Part shown: piece after piece, positions 25,892-34,604 of the stretch | Position numbering within the stretch: the stretch's first letter is position 1 | Layout of the letters: every line of letters begins with the position of its first letter | Assembly (NCBI GenBank): GCA_900769875.1 | Contig: CAAGII010000036.1 | Span: 1 to 64,000 of the forward strand | Direction of reading: 5' to 3' | DNA length: 64,000 nt | DNA from: Clostridia bacterium | GTDB taxonomy: Bacteria; Bacillota; Clostridia; Christensenellales; Aristaeellaceae | The notes under the pieces: generated by a model | Database searches by the model: none | Told to the model about the DNA's origin: nothing | What the model saw: the letters and a program-made list of their open reading frames with translations, nothing else | Made by a program: the position numbers and the translations under genes

Positions 25892-28800
25892 ATGCTTGTA
25901 CGCCAGACGATCTGCATCATCGTGAGCCTTGTGCTGCTTGCGTGCTTTTGCATGCCTGTACAGGGCGCGCTTGCCGCGGACGATGGCGTCAAGTCCGCGC
26001 CGATGACCTACGCAACCAACGCGCAGGACGGCATGGTGCGCGTATACCTGTCCTCCATGGGCAGCCGCACATCGCTGAACATCACTGTCAGCGGCAGCTA
26101 TACGGCGGAGGGCTCCAGACAGGTCTCGCTCCGTAGCGGGGACAAGGTGCGTATTCAGTTTGATTCGTCAAGCGGTAATATCGCCATGGTATACGGCGCT
26201 ACGACCTATTCCATGGGCAGAAGCATGTCCTTCCGCCGCCACCAGAGCGAGGGAAAGAACGGCCTGCGCATCGCGGAGGCGCGCATGCCCTCCAATCTGT
26301 ATCCGGGCGATCTTGTGCTTGTGGCGCAGAAATCGGGCAGCGCCTACAAGCTGTACCCGATCGTGCATGTGTACATGGAGGATTATCTCACCGGCGTTGT
26401 GCCCTACGAAATGGGCAACGGCGCGCCGCTGGAGGCGCTCAAGGCACAGGCGGTCGCCGCCCGTACCTACACGCTCGCCCGTATGATCAGCCGTGACAAG
26501 CAGCTTTACGACGTGGTAGATACCACCAACGATCAGGTCTATTTCGGCAATTCCGATTCCACCGCCAACTGCACAGCCGCCGTCAACGCCACGCGCGGCA
26601 TCGTGCTGATGAACGGCGGCGAGCTGACCGGCACCTACTACACGGCATCCAATGGTGGACAGACTGAATCTGCCGCCAATCTTTGGGGCGCGAAGAACAT
26701 GGGCTACCTCATGGTGAAGGACGATCCCTTCGATCGCATGAACACCGCCTCCAGCACCAAAACCTGCGTGGTCTATGCCGACCATGCCTCTGCGCGTCAG
26801 CCTGCGGCACTGCGCCGGCTCATTTCGCAGAAGGCGGAGTCGGTCATCGGCAGCGGCGCGCAGGTGCTGACCATTGACGGCATCACGCCCCACACCGCGA
26901 AGTACGCTTCGCCCAGCCGCCTCTACACGAAGATGGATTTTCAGGTTACCGCGCGGCTGAACGGCCAGAAGAAGCAGGCGACGCTGACCTTCGATATCTT
27001 CTCCGAGCTTGAGGGCGCGCTCGGCATGTCCATCAACAACAGCCGCAATGAGCTCTGGTCTGTGGAGCGCAGCGGCGATACCTTCGTCATCACTGCCGCG
27101 CGCTTTGGCCACGGCGTGGGCATGAGCCAGCGCGGCGCCATGAAGATGGGCGAGCTTGGCTATACCTACGATATGATTCTGGGCTTTTACTATGAGGGCA
27201 GCATGCGCGTGCAGTGCACGTTTGTCAACGCCATTCTTTCGCCGTCCGGCTCGGTCATCAAGGATACGGACACTCCGGCGGAAATCACTCAGAGCGGCGA
27301 TACCGCCGTGGTGCAGCTGAGCAGCATCGACAGGCGCGTGGGCATCATGAGCAGTCCGAGCGCTTCAGGCAGGGTACTGACCAGCCTGATTCACGGCAGC
27401 ATGGTTACGGTGCTGGCCAGGGGCGAATCGTGGACGCTGGTGCGGCTGGGCGATATTGTGGGCTACACGCCCACGGAGTGCCTGCGCTTCGGGTCCAATC
27501 CGCCTTCCTCCAGCCATGAAAGGGCAAGCACTGTCGCGGGCTGGGCAAGAGTGCAGTGCTCGGGCAAGCTGAATCTGCGCGCACAGCCAACCGCTGAGGC
27601 GGAGGTTCGGTCGATGATCCCCTCCGGCGAGGTACTGAGCGTGTTTTCCGTGGGCGACAGGTGGGCGCATGTGCAGTATGGCGCCACATCCGGCTATTGC
27701 TCGGTGGATTTCCTGCAGATGCTGGACGTCTACCCCTATGCGGTGACGCTTGGCGGCAGCATGATTGCCACGGTGAAAACGGAATCCCAGTCCGGCGTGG
27801 TGAATCTCCGCGCTTCCGCATCTACTACAGCCGAAAGCCTCGCCACCCTGCGCAATGGCGAGCAGGTCACGGTGCTTCAAAGCGACGGAAGCTGGTGTCG
27901 CGTGCAGTACGGTCAGCAGAAGGGCTACATTCGCGCGGATCTGATCTCCGGCGGTACGGTACAGGCTGCGCCTACCGAAACTGCAAGACCCGAGACCGCG
28001 CCCGTGCTGCCGGGCACAGAGCAGGAGGCCATTGTGCAGACGCCCTCCGGCACGCTCAATCTCCGCGAGCAGCCAAGCGACACAAGCCGTGTGCTGACGC
28101 GCCTGCCCAGGGGCGAGAGCGTGGTGGTGACAAGCCGCGGAGAGAAGTGGAGCGCTGTGCGCTACGGCTCGCAGACGGGCTATGTGCAGACCGCTTATCT
28201 GCGCTTCACGGATGATGACGCGCAGGGAATCCGTCCCATTGGCTGGGCAACAGTTGTAACCACGCGCGGAAGCCTGAACCTGCGCAGTCAGGCCAGGGCA
28301 GGCAGCAAGGTGCTGATGCAGATACCGCAGAACGCCCGCGTCGCGGTGCTTGGCGTGAGCGGAAGCTGGTCACGGGTGTTGTATGCCGAGACAACCGGCT
28401 ATGTCCTCTCCTCCTATCTGAGGATGGACAGCGCGGTCACGCCTGCGCCCACAACGCAGTCCGCCACATGGGCGACCGTCGTAACCTCTGACGGAAGTCT
28501 CAACCTCCGCGCGACGCCCTCCTCCAAGGGCAGGAAGCTGACCACCATCCCGCAGGGCACGCGTCTTGCCATCCAGAAGGTGGAGGGACAGTGGGCGCTG
28601 ACGAGCTATCAGGGCGCGGTCGGGTATGTGATGACGCAATATCTTACCTTTGATGCGCAGACGACGCCCGATGCCGAGCGTGGCGCGTCCGCGTGGGTTG
28701 CGTCCAATCTTGAAAGGGGTGTGCGGGTGCGCGCACTGCCCTCCACAAGCGCTGAAATCATCATGACGCTCCCGGCCTCCGAGCCTGTGCTGGTCATCAG

Positions 28801-29809
28801 GTACGGCGACGAGTGGTGCTCGGTGCAGTGCGGCAATCTGACAGGCTATATCATGACCAGCTTCCTGACCTGGGAGGAGCCGCCGCAGCAGCCGACGGTT
28901 GCGTGGGTGAGCAATGCGGTGAACAACGGCGTGCATATGCGCAAACAGGCCTCCGACCGGTCGGATATTCTGGTAACGCTGATAGCAAACGAGCCCGTGA
29001 CGGTGCTCCATTATGGCGACGAGTGGTCGAAGGTGCAGTGGAACAACCTTGTCGGCTATATGATGACGCAGTTTTTGACCTTCAATCCCTCCTCCGCGCA
29101 GGCGACGCTGCCCGCGCCCACGGGCGAGGCAACGGTGCATGACGTGGCGTGGGTGATCGACGGACTCACAAGCGGATTGCGGCTGCGCGCGAAGGCTTCC
29201 TCCAAGGGCGAGGTGCTTGCGCTGCTGGACTCGGGTACGCAGCTGATGGTCATCAATCGCGGCAGCACCTGGACACAGGTGCGCTGGAACAGCCTGAACG
29301 GCTATGTCAAGACCAGCTATCTCCGCTTTGAACCGGAGGAAACCGAGGCCGCAGAATCCGCTGTGCGGATCGTCCGGACAGACAGCGGCGGCCTGAACCT
29401 GCGCCTGAAGCCTGACAGGCAATCGAGCGTGCTTGCCGTGCTCCCGCAGGGGAGCGAGGTAACGCTGCTTGAGGAGAGAAACGGCTGGTGCAAGGTTACC
29501 GCGCAGGGCAAGACAGGCTATGTGATGAGCCAATATCTTGCGCTGCCGGGGAGCGGTGGAGGCGCCCAGCCGTCGTCCGGCGCAACCTATGATCCGACGC
29601 TTCGCGAGGTATGGGGTGTGCTGGCGCTGGTCAACATGACCACGCATATGCCGCTCTACACATGGTGCGATGAAAGCGCGCCGATGCTGGGCTATGTGCC
29701 GCGCGGCGCGACGGTCGAGGTGTTGGAGACGGGCGATACGTGGAGCATGATGATGTACGGAGGAGTGAGCGGCTATTGCCTGACGAGCAGTCTTGCGTGG
29801 ATCAACTGA
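25892..29809 (+). CDS. Large secreted SpoIID/LytB-domain protein with eleven SH3-like repeats
   Basis: The 1305-residue protein has a signal peptide (about 1-29). A SpoIID/LytB domain follows at about 150-440, with the catalytic-type glutamate E173 in VVPYEMGNGAP, then EALKAQAVAARTYTLA and FGHGVGMSQRGAMKMG. From about residue 471 to the end I count eleven bacterial SH3-like repeats, each ending in a pattern such as GYVMTQYLTF. It should bind and possibly cut cell-wall glycans outside the cell. It lacks the cysteine loop of sporulation SpoIID and stands apart from sporulation genes, so a vegetative wall function is likelier. GCAGGAGG precedes the ATG. Confidence 0.85.
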   Translation: MLVRQTICIIVSLVLLACFCMPVQGALAADDGVKSAPMTYATNAQDGMVRVYLSSMGSRTSLNITVSGSYTAEGSRQVSLRSGDKVRIQFDSSSGNIAMVYGATTYSMGRSMSFRRHQSEGKNGLRIAEARMPSNLYPGDLVLVAQKSGSAYKLYPIVHVYMEDYLTGVVPYEMGNGAPLEALKAQAVAARTYTLARMISRDKQLYDVVDTTNDQVYFGNSDSTANCTAAVNATRGIVLMNGGELTGTYYTASNGGQTESAANLWGAKNMGYLMVKDDPFDRMNTASSTKTCVVYADHASARQPAALRRLISQKAESVIGSGAQVLTIDGITPHTAKYASPSRLYTKMDFQVTARLNGQKKQATLTFDIFSELEGALGMSINNSRNELWSVERSGDTFVITAARFGHGVGMSQRGAMKMGELGYTYDMILGFYYEGSMRVQCTFVNAILSPSGSVIKDTDTPAEITQSGDTAVVQLSSIDRRVGIMSSPSASGRVLTSLIHGSMVTVLARGESWTLVRLGDIVGYTPTECLRFGSNPPSSSHERASTVAGWARVQCSGKLNLRAQPTAEAEVRSMIPSGEVLSVFSVGDRWAHVQYGATSGYCSVDFLQMLDVYPYAVTLGGSMIATVKTESQSGVVNLRASASTTAESLATLRNGEQVTVLQSDGSWCRVQYGQQKGYIRADLISGGTVQAAPTETARPETAPVLPGTEQEAIVQTPSGTLNLREQPSDTSRVLTRLPRGESVVVTSRGEKWSAVRYGSQTGYVQTAYLRFTDDDAQGIRPIGWATVVTTRGSLNLRSQARAGSKVLMQIPQNARVAVLGVSGSWSRVLYAETTGYVLSSYLRMDSAVTPAPTTQSATWATVVTSDGSLNLRATPSSKGRKLTTIPQGTRLAIQKVEGQWALTSYQGAVGYVMTQYLTFDAQTTPDAERGASAWVASNLERGVRVRALPSTSAEIIMTLPASEPVLVIRYGDEWCSVQCGNLTGYIMTSFLTWEEPPQQPTVAWVSNAVNNGVHMRKQASDRSDILVTLIANEPVTVLHYGDEWSKVQWNNLVGYMMTQFLTFNPSSAQATLPAPTGEATVHDVAWVIDGLTSGLRLRAKASSKGEVLALLDSGTQLMVINRGSTWTQVRWNSLNGYVKTSYLRFEPEETEAAESAVRIVRTDSGGLNLRLKPDRQSSVLAVLPQGSEVTLLEERNGWCKVTAQGKTGYVMSQYLALPGSGGGAQPSSGATYDPTLREVWGVLALVNMTTHMPLYTWCDESAPMLGYVPRGATVEVLETGDTWSMMMYGGVSGYCLTSSLAWIN

Positions 29810-30540
29810 TGCGCGAGGGCGAAACGTTGGAGGATCTGCAGCTGAACGGGCTGCGCATCCTGCAGCGCCGCGGCGGCTTCCGCTACGGCATGGACGCGGT
29901 GCTGCTGAGCGATTTTGCGAGAGTCCCGCCGCGCGCGCATGTGGCGGACTTTGGCACCGGCACGGGCATCCTGCCGCTTCTGCTCTACGGTAGGGGGAAG
30001 GGCGCAAGCTTTGACGCCTTTGAGATTCAGGCGGAGATGGCGGAGATGGCGCAGCGCAGCATGCGCATCAACGCCTTGGAGGACACGGTGCGCGTACACT
30101 GCCTTTCCGTGACGCATGCGCCGGAGCTGCTTGGCCGGGGCAGCGTGAATGCGATTGTGTGCAATCCGCCCTACGGGGTGCACGGCGCCGCGCTGAAAAA
30201 CCCGTCCGAAGCCCTGCGCCTTGCAAGGCATCAGGACGAGGACGGGCTGCTCGGCTGGTTTCGCGCCGCGCACGCGCTGCTCACGGGAAAGGGACGCATG
30301 GCGCTGATCTATCCCGCGCCGCGTATGCTGGAATTGATGCGGCAGATGGAGCAGGCGCACATCACGCCCAAGCGCTTCCGCCTTGTGTATCCGCGCGCCG
30401 ATCAGCCCGCGAACCTTGTGCTGCTGGAGGGCGTGAAGGACGCCAAACCCATGCTGCACCCGGAGCCGCCGCTGATCGTGTACGAGATGGACGGAGCGCC
30501 GACGGCGGAGCTGCGGCGTATTTATCATCAAACGCTGTGA
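29809..30540 (+). CDS. tRNA1(Val) adenine-37 N6-methyltransferase-like protein
   Basis: This SAM-dependent methyltransferase is 243 residues and of the TrmN6/YabB type. The SAM-binding motif is VADFGTGTGILPLLL (about 45-59), and the N6-adenine catalytic motif is CNPPYG (about 118-123). It opens with the characteristic DLQLNGLRILQRRGGFRYGMDAVLL. The ATG overlaps the TGA of the preceding gene by one base, so it is likely translated by coupling with the SpoIID/SH3 gene despite unrelated roles. The exact tRNA target is inferred from family. Confidence 0.85.
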   Translation: MREGETLEDLQLNGLRILQRRGGFRYGMDAVLLSDFARVPPRAHVADFGTGTGILPLLLYGRGKGASFDAFEIQAEMAEMAQRSMRINALEDTVRVHCLSVTHAPELLGRGSVNAIVCNPPYGVHGAALKNPSEALRLARHQDEDGLLGWFRAAHALLTGKGRMALIYPAPRMLELMRQMEQAHITPKRFRLVYPRADQPANLVLLEGVKDAKPMLHPEPPLIVYEMDGAPTAELRRIYHQTL

Positions 30541-30542
30541 GA

Positions 30543-31028
30543 TCAGTTGAGCCGCGCAATGGCGAAATTGAGCGCGCCCGCGAAGGTCGTCCAAAGCAGA
30601 TAGGGCACCATCAGCCACCCGGCAGTACGGCTCTGACAGGCGAAAAGCAGCAGCGTGTAGATCACCAGTCCCCAGAGGAGCGACAGCACAACAAATGCAA
30701 GCCCGTACGCCTGCATCACAAAGAAAACCCATGGCCAGGCAAGGTTCACCGCCAGCTGGAGAGCATACAGCACAAGCGCGGTTTTCCAGCCCGGCCTTTT
30801 TTCGCGCCATACATACCACGCGCCCGCAGCCATCATGGCGTAGAGGATCGTCCACGCAACGGGAAACACCCAGCCGCCCGGCGCGAAGGACGGCTTGACC
30901 AGCCCCTGGTACACCTGCATGCTGCCCCGCGTCAGCAGCGCGTTCAGCGCGCCCGCGCCAAGCGTGATGCCCTCCAGAACAAGCAGGGAACGCCATGGAA
31001 TCGTCTTTTTTTCCTCCGACACGATCAT
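30543..31028 (-). CDS. TspO/MBR family membrane protein
   Basis: The 161-residue protein has five predicted helices. The family segment VKPSFAPGGWVFPVAWTILY, with conserved tryptophans and prolines, leads into helix two, and LAWPWVFFVMQAYGLAF follows later. TspO proteins bind porphyrins and have unclear roles in tetrapyrrole or stress handling. The start is not settled: GTG 31031, ATG 31028 and GTG 31022 are in frame, and AGGTG is best spaced for the last. It converges with the methyltransferase gene with only two bases between stops. Confidence 0.85.
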   Translation of the reverse strand: MIVSEEKKTIPWRSLLVLEGITLGAGALNALLTRGSMQVYQGLVKPSFAPGGWVFPVAWTILYAMMAAGAWYVWREKRPGWKTALVLYALQLAVNLAWPWVFFVMQAYGLAFVVLSLLWGLVIYTLLLFACQSRTAGWLMVPYLLWTTFAGALNFAIARLN

Positions 31029-31101
31029 CACCTCAGTGTTATGCTATCGGGATCAGGGCGTTCTTATGCGTGGGCATGCGGCTTTACGCCGGCGCGGTTT
31101 C

Positions 31102-31130
31102 TTGACATTTGCGAGAATTGCAGGTATCAT
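31102..31130 (+). promoter_or_regulatory. Sigma-A type promoter for the flavoprotein-tex operon
   Basis: TTGACA at 31102-31107 and TATCAT at 31125-31130, 17 bases apart. Confidence 0.7.
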
Positions 31131-31153
31131 GCACCTGTCAGGGGGTGGATGAT

Positions 31154-32383
31154 GTGCCGGATGTGATCGTGATCGGCGGTGGCGCGGCGGGCATGGCGGC
31201 AGCCATCGCGGCGGCGGAGTGCGGAGAGAGCGTGCTGCTGCTTGAGAGAATGGACCGCGTGGGGAAAAAGCTGCTTGCCACGGGCAACGGGCGCTGCAAT
31301 CTGATGAATACCGGCGCGCCGCGGTATCCGGGCGGCGAAGTGTTCGCAAGGGCGGTGCTTGCCCGCTGCGGCGCACAGGAGCAGCGCAGGTTCTGGCTAT
31401 CTCATGGTCTGAACATGCGTAGCGAGGAAGGCGGAAGAGTCTACCCCGCCAGCGGACAGGCGACCACCGTGCTGGACGTGCTCCGCCTCGCGCTGGAGGC
31501 CTGCCATGTGCAGACGCTGACAGGCACGGCTGTGACCGCGCTGCAAAGAAGGAACGGCGCGTGGCAGGTGCACACCGGTCACGGCTCACACAGGGCGATG
31601 CGCGTGATTGTCGCGTGCGGCGGCTGCGCTCAACCTAAGCTCGGCAGCGACGGCAGCGGCTATGCGCTGCTGCGCAGCGCCGGACACCGCATGGTCCCGG
31701 TGCAGCCCGCGCTGACGCAGATTGAAACGGATACCGCGCCTATTCGCGGATTGAGCGGCATCCGGCTCAAATGCAGCGTGATGGTGGAGCGGCATGGCCA
31801 TACAATGCACCGCGAGCAGGGCGAGGCGCTGCTGACGGATTACGGCGTGAGCGGCGTGTGCGTGATGCAGTGCGCGCGCTATGCGCGCAAGGGCGATCAG
31901 CTGGTGCTGGATCTCCTGCCCGCCATGGGCTTGGAACGCCCGGAGGAAGCGCTCGGGCAGCTTGCCATGCGGCACGGGCAATGGAAGCATCAGCCAATGG
32001 AGAGCCTGCTGACCGGCTTATGCGTGCCGCGTCTCGCGTCGGCGCTGTGCAGGGCGGCCGGCGTGTCGGTGCGCGAGCGCCTGATTGGCAGCCTGACGGA
32101 GGACGAGATGCGTCGCCTTGTATCGCAGATGAGCGGGCTGTGCTTGACGGTTCGCGGCGTGAAGGGCTACGATACGGCGCAGGTGACAAGCGGTGGCATC
32201 GCGACGGATGATTTCGACCCCGCAACGCTCATGTCGCGCCTTGCCGGTGGCTTGCATGCCGCAGGCGAGGTGCTGGATGTGGACGGCGACTGCGGCGGCT
32301 TCAACCTGATGTTTGCCTTCGGCAGCGGACTGCTTGCCGGACTGAATGGAAGAAACGCCCCCTGGCAGGGCGGCTTGAGGTGA
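31154..32383 (+). CDS. HI0933/YhiN-type FAD-dependent oxidoreductase
   Basis: The 409-residue flavoprotein opens with the dinucleotide-binding motif VIGGGAAGMAAAIAAAE and contains GKKLLATGNGRCNLMN, the signature of the HI0933 family. YDTAQVTSGGIATDDFDP and GEVLDVDGDCGGFNLMFAFGSG near the C-terminus are also diagnostic. The physiological reaction is uncertain; a reductase/oxidase acting on small substrates is usually proposed. GTG 31154 is chosen because GGGGGTGG lies 7 bases upstream. It is followed by tex with four bases between. Confidence 0.88.
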   Translation: MPDVIVIGGGAAGMAAAIAAAECGESVLLLERMDRVGKKLLATGNGRCNLMNTGAPRYPGGEVFARAVLARCGAQEQRRFWLSHGLNMRSEEGGRVYPASGQATTVLDVLRLALEACHVQTLTGTAVTALQRRNGAWQVHTGHGSHRAMRVIVACGGCAQPKLGSDGSGYALLRSAGHRMVPVQPALTQIETDTAPIRGLSGIRLKCSVMVERHGHTMHREQGEALLTDYGVSGVCVMQCARYARKGDQLVLDLLPAMGLERPEEALGQLAMRHGQWKHQPMESLLTGLCVPRLASALCRAAGVSVRERLIGSLTEDEMRRLVSQMSGLCLTVRGVKGYDTAQVTSGGIATDDFDPATLMSRLAGGLHAAGEVLDVDGDCGGFNLMFAFGSGLLAGLNGRNAPWQGGLR

Positions 32384-32387
32384 AGAG

Positions 32388-34544
32388 ATGACGATTACGG
32401 AAGCGCTTTGCAGGGAGTTTGCGATTCAGCCGTGGCAGGCGGAGGCGGTGGTCAGCTTGCTGGACGAGGGGGCGACGGTGCCTTTTATCGCGCGTTACCG
32501 CAAGGAGAAGCACGGCGAGCTGGACGACCAGACGCTGCGCGCGATGGCTGAGAGGCTGACCGCGCTGCGCAGGCTGGATGAGCGCCGCGCGGAAATCGCG
32601 GAAAGCCTGCGCAAGCTGGAGAAGTGGACGCAGGAGCTGCAGCAGGCCATCGACAGCGCCGACAGCATGGCGCGCCTGGAGGATATCTACCGTCCCTACC
32701 GCCCCAGGCGCCGCACGCGCGCGATGATCGCCAGAGAAAAGGGACTTGAGCCGCTGTCCGATCTTCTGCTGCTCCAGCTGAGCAGGGCAAGGAGCGAGGA
32801 GGAACTGGCGCGGGGCTTTGTCAACAGTGATCAGGGTGTGGAGGATGCAACGGCGGCGCTGCAGGGCGCCATGGACATCATTGCCGAGCGCGTGAGCGAT
32901 GATCCGGCGGTGCGCATGCGCCTCAAGCAGCTGTATGCCCGCGAGTGTCAGGTGGCGACCCGCGCCACAAAGGAAGAGGACAGCGTTTACCGCATGTACT
33001 ACGACTACAGCGAGCCAATGCGCTCCATGCCGCCGCATCGCGTACTTGCGATGAACCGCGGCGAGAAGGAGGGCTACCTCAAGGTTGCGCTGAAGGTGGA
33101 TGAGGGACGCGCCCTTGCGGCTGTATGCGCGGATTATGTGCTTCACACGGGCAGCATGGCGACAGCGTATGTGGAGCGTGCCTGCACGGACAGCTACAGC
33201 CGCCTGATCGCGCCGAGCCTCGATACCGAATTGAGAAACGAAATGACCGAGCGCGCGCAGAAGGCAGCCATCGGCGTGTTTGCGCTCAATCTCAAGCCGC
33301 TTCTGATGCAGCCACCCGTTCGTGGCAAGGTGGCGATGGGGCTTGATCCAGGCATCCGCACGGGCTGCAAGGTAGCTGTGGTGGACGCAACGGGTCGTGT
33401 GCTGGATACGGCGGTGATTTTCCCGCTTCCTCAGAATCACCAGGTGGAGCAGGCGAAGGAAAAGGTGAAGGCGCTCATCCGCCGTCACGGCGTGAGTATT
33501 GTCGCCATTGGCAATGGCACCGCGAGCCGCGAGACGGAGCAGTTCTTTGCCGGGGTGATGCGCGAGATGAACCTTGGCAGCGCGCTGAGCTACATGGTGG
33601 TCAGCGAGGCGGGCGCGAGCGTGTATTCGGCAAGCAAGCTGGCGGCGGAGGAGTTTCCGCACTTTGACGTCACGCTGCGTTCGGCGGTTTCGATTGCGCG
33701 CAGGCTGCAGGATCCGCTGGCGGAGCTGGTGAAGATTGATCCCAAGGCCATCGGCGTGGGGCAGTATCAGCACGATTTGAAGGAATCCGAGCTGGACGTG
33801 GCGCTGTCCGGCGTGGTGGAGGACTGTGTAAACGCAGTGGGCGTGGATGTGAATACCGCAAGTCCCAGCCTTCTTGCGCATGTATCCGGCGTGAACGCGA
33901 CGGTTGCGAGGAACATTGTGGCATACCGCGAGGAGAACGGCCCCTTCACAACCCGTGCGCAGCTCAAAAAGGTGCCCAAGCTCGGGCCGAAGGCGTTTGA
34001 GCAGTGCGCGGGCTTCCTGCGCATTGCCGGCGGCAGGGAGCTGATGGAGAACACGGGCGTGCATCCGGAAAGCTATGCCGCCGCGAAGGCGCTGCTTGCC
34101 CATTTTTCCCTGACGCCTGCGCAGGCTGCTGCGGGTCAGCTTGCTCCCCTTGCGGAGCAGACCGGCTATGACGCGCTGGCAGGGCTGCTCCATGTGGGCG
34201 AACCGACGCTCCGCGATATTGTGCGCGAGCTGAGCAAGCCGGGCCGCGATCCGCGCGACGAGCTGCCTCCGCCGCTGATGCGAACCGATGTGTGCAGCAT
34301 GGACGATCTCGTTCCGGGTCTTGAAATGCGCGGCACCGTGCGCAATGTGACGGATTTTGGCGCGTTTGTGGATATCGGCGTGCATCGCGACGGGCTGGTG
34401 CATATCAGCCAGTTCGGAAGGCGCGTCAGGCATCCCAGCGAGGCCGTGCGCGTCGGCGATGTGGTGACGGTGTACGTGCTGGAGGTGGACAAGCAGAAAA
34501 ACCGCATCAGCCTCACCATGCAAAGGCCCGAGCACCATACTTGA
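32388..34544 (+). CDS. tex: Tex-type RNA-binding transcription accessory protein
   Basis: The 718-residue Tex/Spt6-like protein has the helical N-terminal domain (ATVPFIARYRKEKHGELDD), the YqgF-like RNase H fold (MGLDPGIRTGCKVAVVD at about 317-333), helix-hairpin-helix motifs (VNAVGVDVNTASPSLLAHVSG), and a C-terminal S1 domain (GMRGTVRNVTDFGAFVDIG-like segment near 645). Tex proteins bind nucleic acids and influence transcription. It is the second gene of a two-gene operon; the promoter of the next gene overlaps its stop codon. Confidence 0.93.
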   Translation: MTITEALCREFAIQPWQAEAVVSLLDEGATVPFIARYRKEKHGELDDQTLRAMAERLTALRRLDERRAEIAESLRKLEKWTQELQQAIDSADSMARLEDIYRPYRPRRRTRAMIAREKGLEPLSDLLLLQLSRARSEEELARGFVNSDQGVEDATAALQGAMDIIAERVSDDPAVRMRLKQLYARECQVATRATKEEDSVYRMYYDYSEPMRSMPPHRVLAMNRGEKEGYLKVALKVDEGRALAAVCADYVLHTGSMATAYVERACTDSYSRLIAPSLDTELRNEMTERAQKAAIGVFALNLKPLLMQPPVRGKVAMGLDPGIRTGCKVAVVDATGRVLDTAVIFPLPQNHQVEQAKEKVKALIRRHGVSIVAIGNGTASRETEQFFAGVMREMNLGSALSYMVVSEAGASVYSASKLAAEEFPHFDVTLRSAVSIARRLQDPLAELVKIDPKAIGVGQYQHDLKESELDVALSGVVEDCVNAVGVDVNTASPSLLAHVSGVNATVARNIVAYREENGPFTTRAQLKKVPKLGPKAFEQCAGFLRIAGGRELMENTGVHPESYAAAKALLAHFSLTPAQAAAGQLAPLAEQTGYDALAGLLHVGEPTLRDIVRELSKPGRDPRDELPPPLMRTDVCSMDDLVPGLEMRGTVRNVTDFGAFVDIGVHRDGLVHISQFGRRVRHPSEAVRVGDVVTVYVLEVDKQKNRISLTMQRPEHHT

Positions 34545-34569
34545 CAGCGGAGCCTGTTACGCATATACT
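34541..34569 (+). promoter_or_regulatory. Strong sigma-A type promoter for the transglutaminase-like gene
   Basis: TTGACA (34541-34546) and TATACT (34564-34569) with an exact 17-base spacer. The -35 box contains the tex stop codon. Confidence 0.75.
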
Positions 34570-34604
34570 TATGGAAAGAGTAGCCCTTGAAAGGGGATAT
34601 ACGC

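Noticed and set aside
32301..34538. Very long antisense frame opposite tex
   Set aside because: It mirrors the tex frame almost exactly, has no recognisable motifs and no ribosome binding site.
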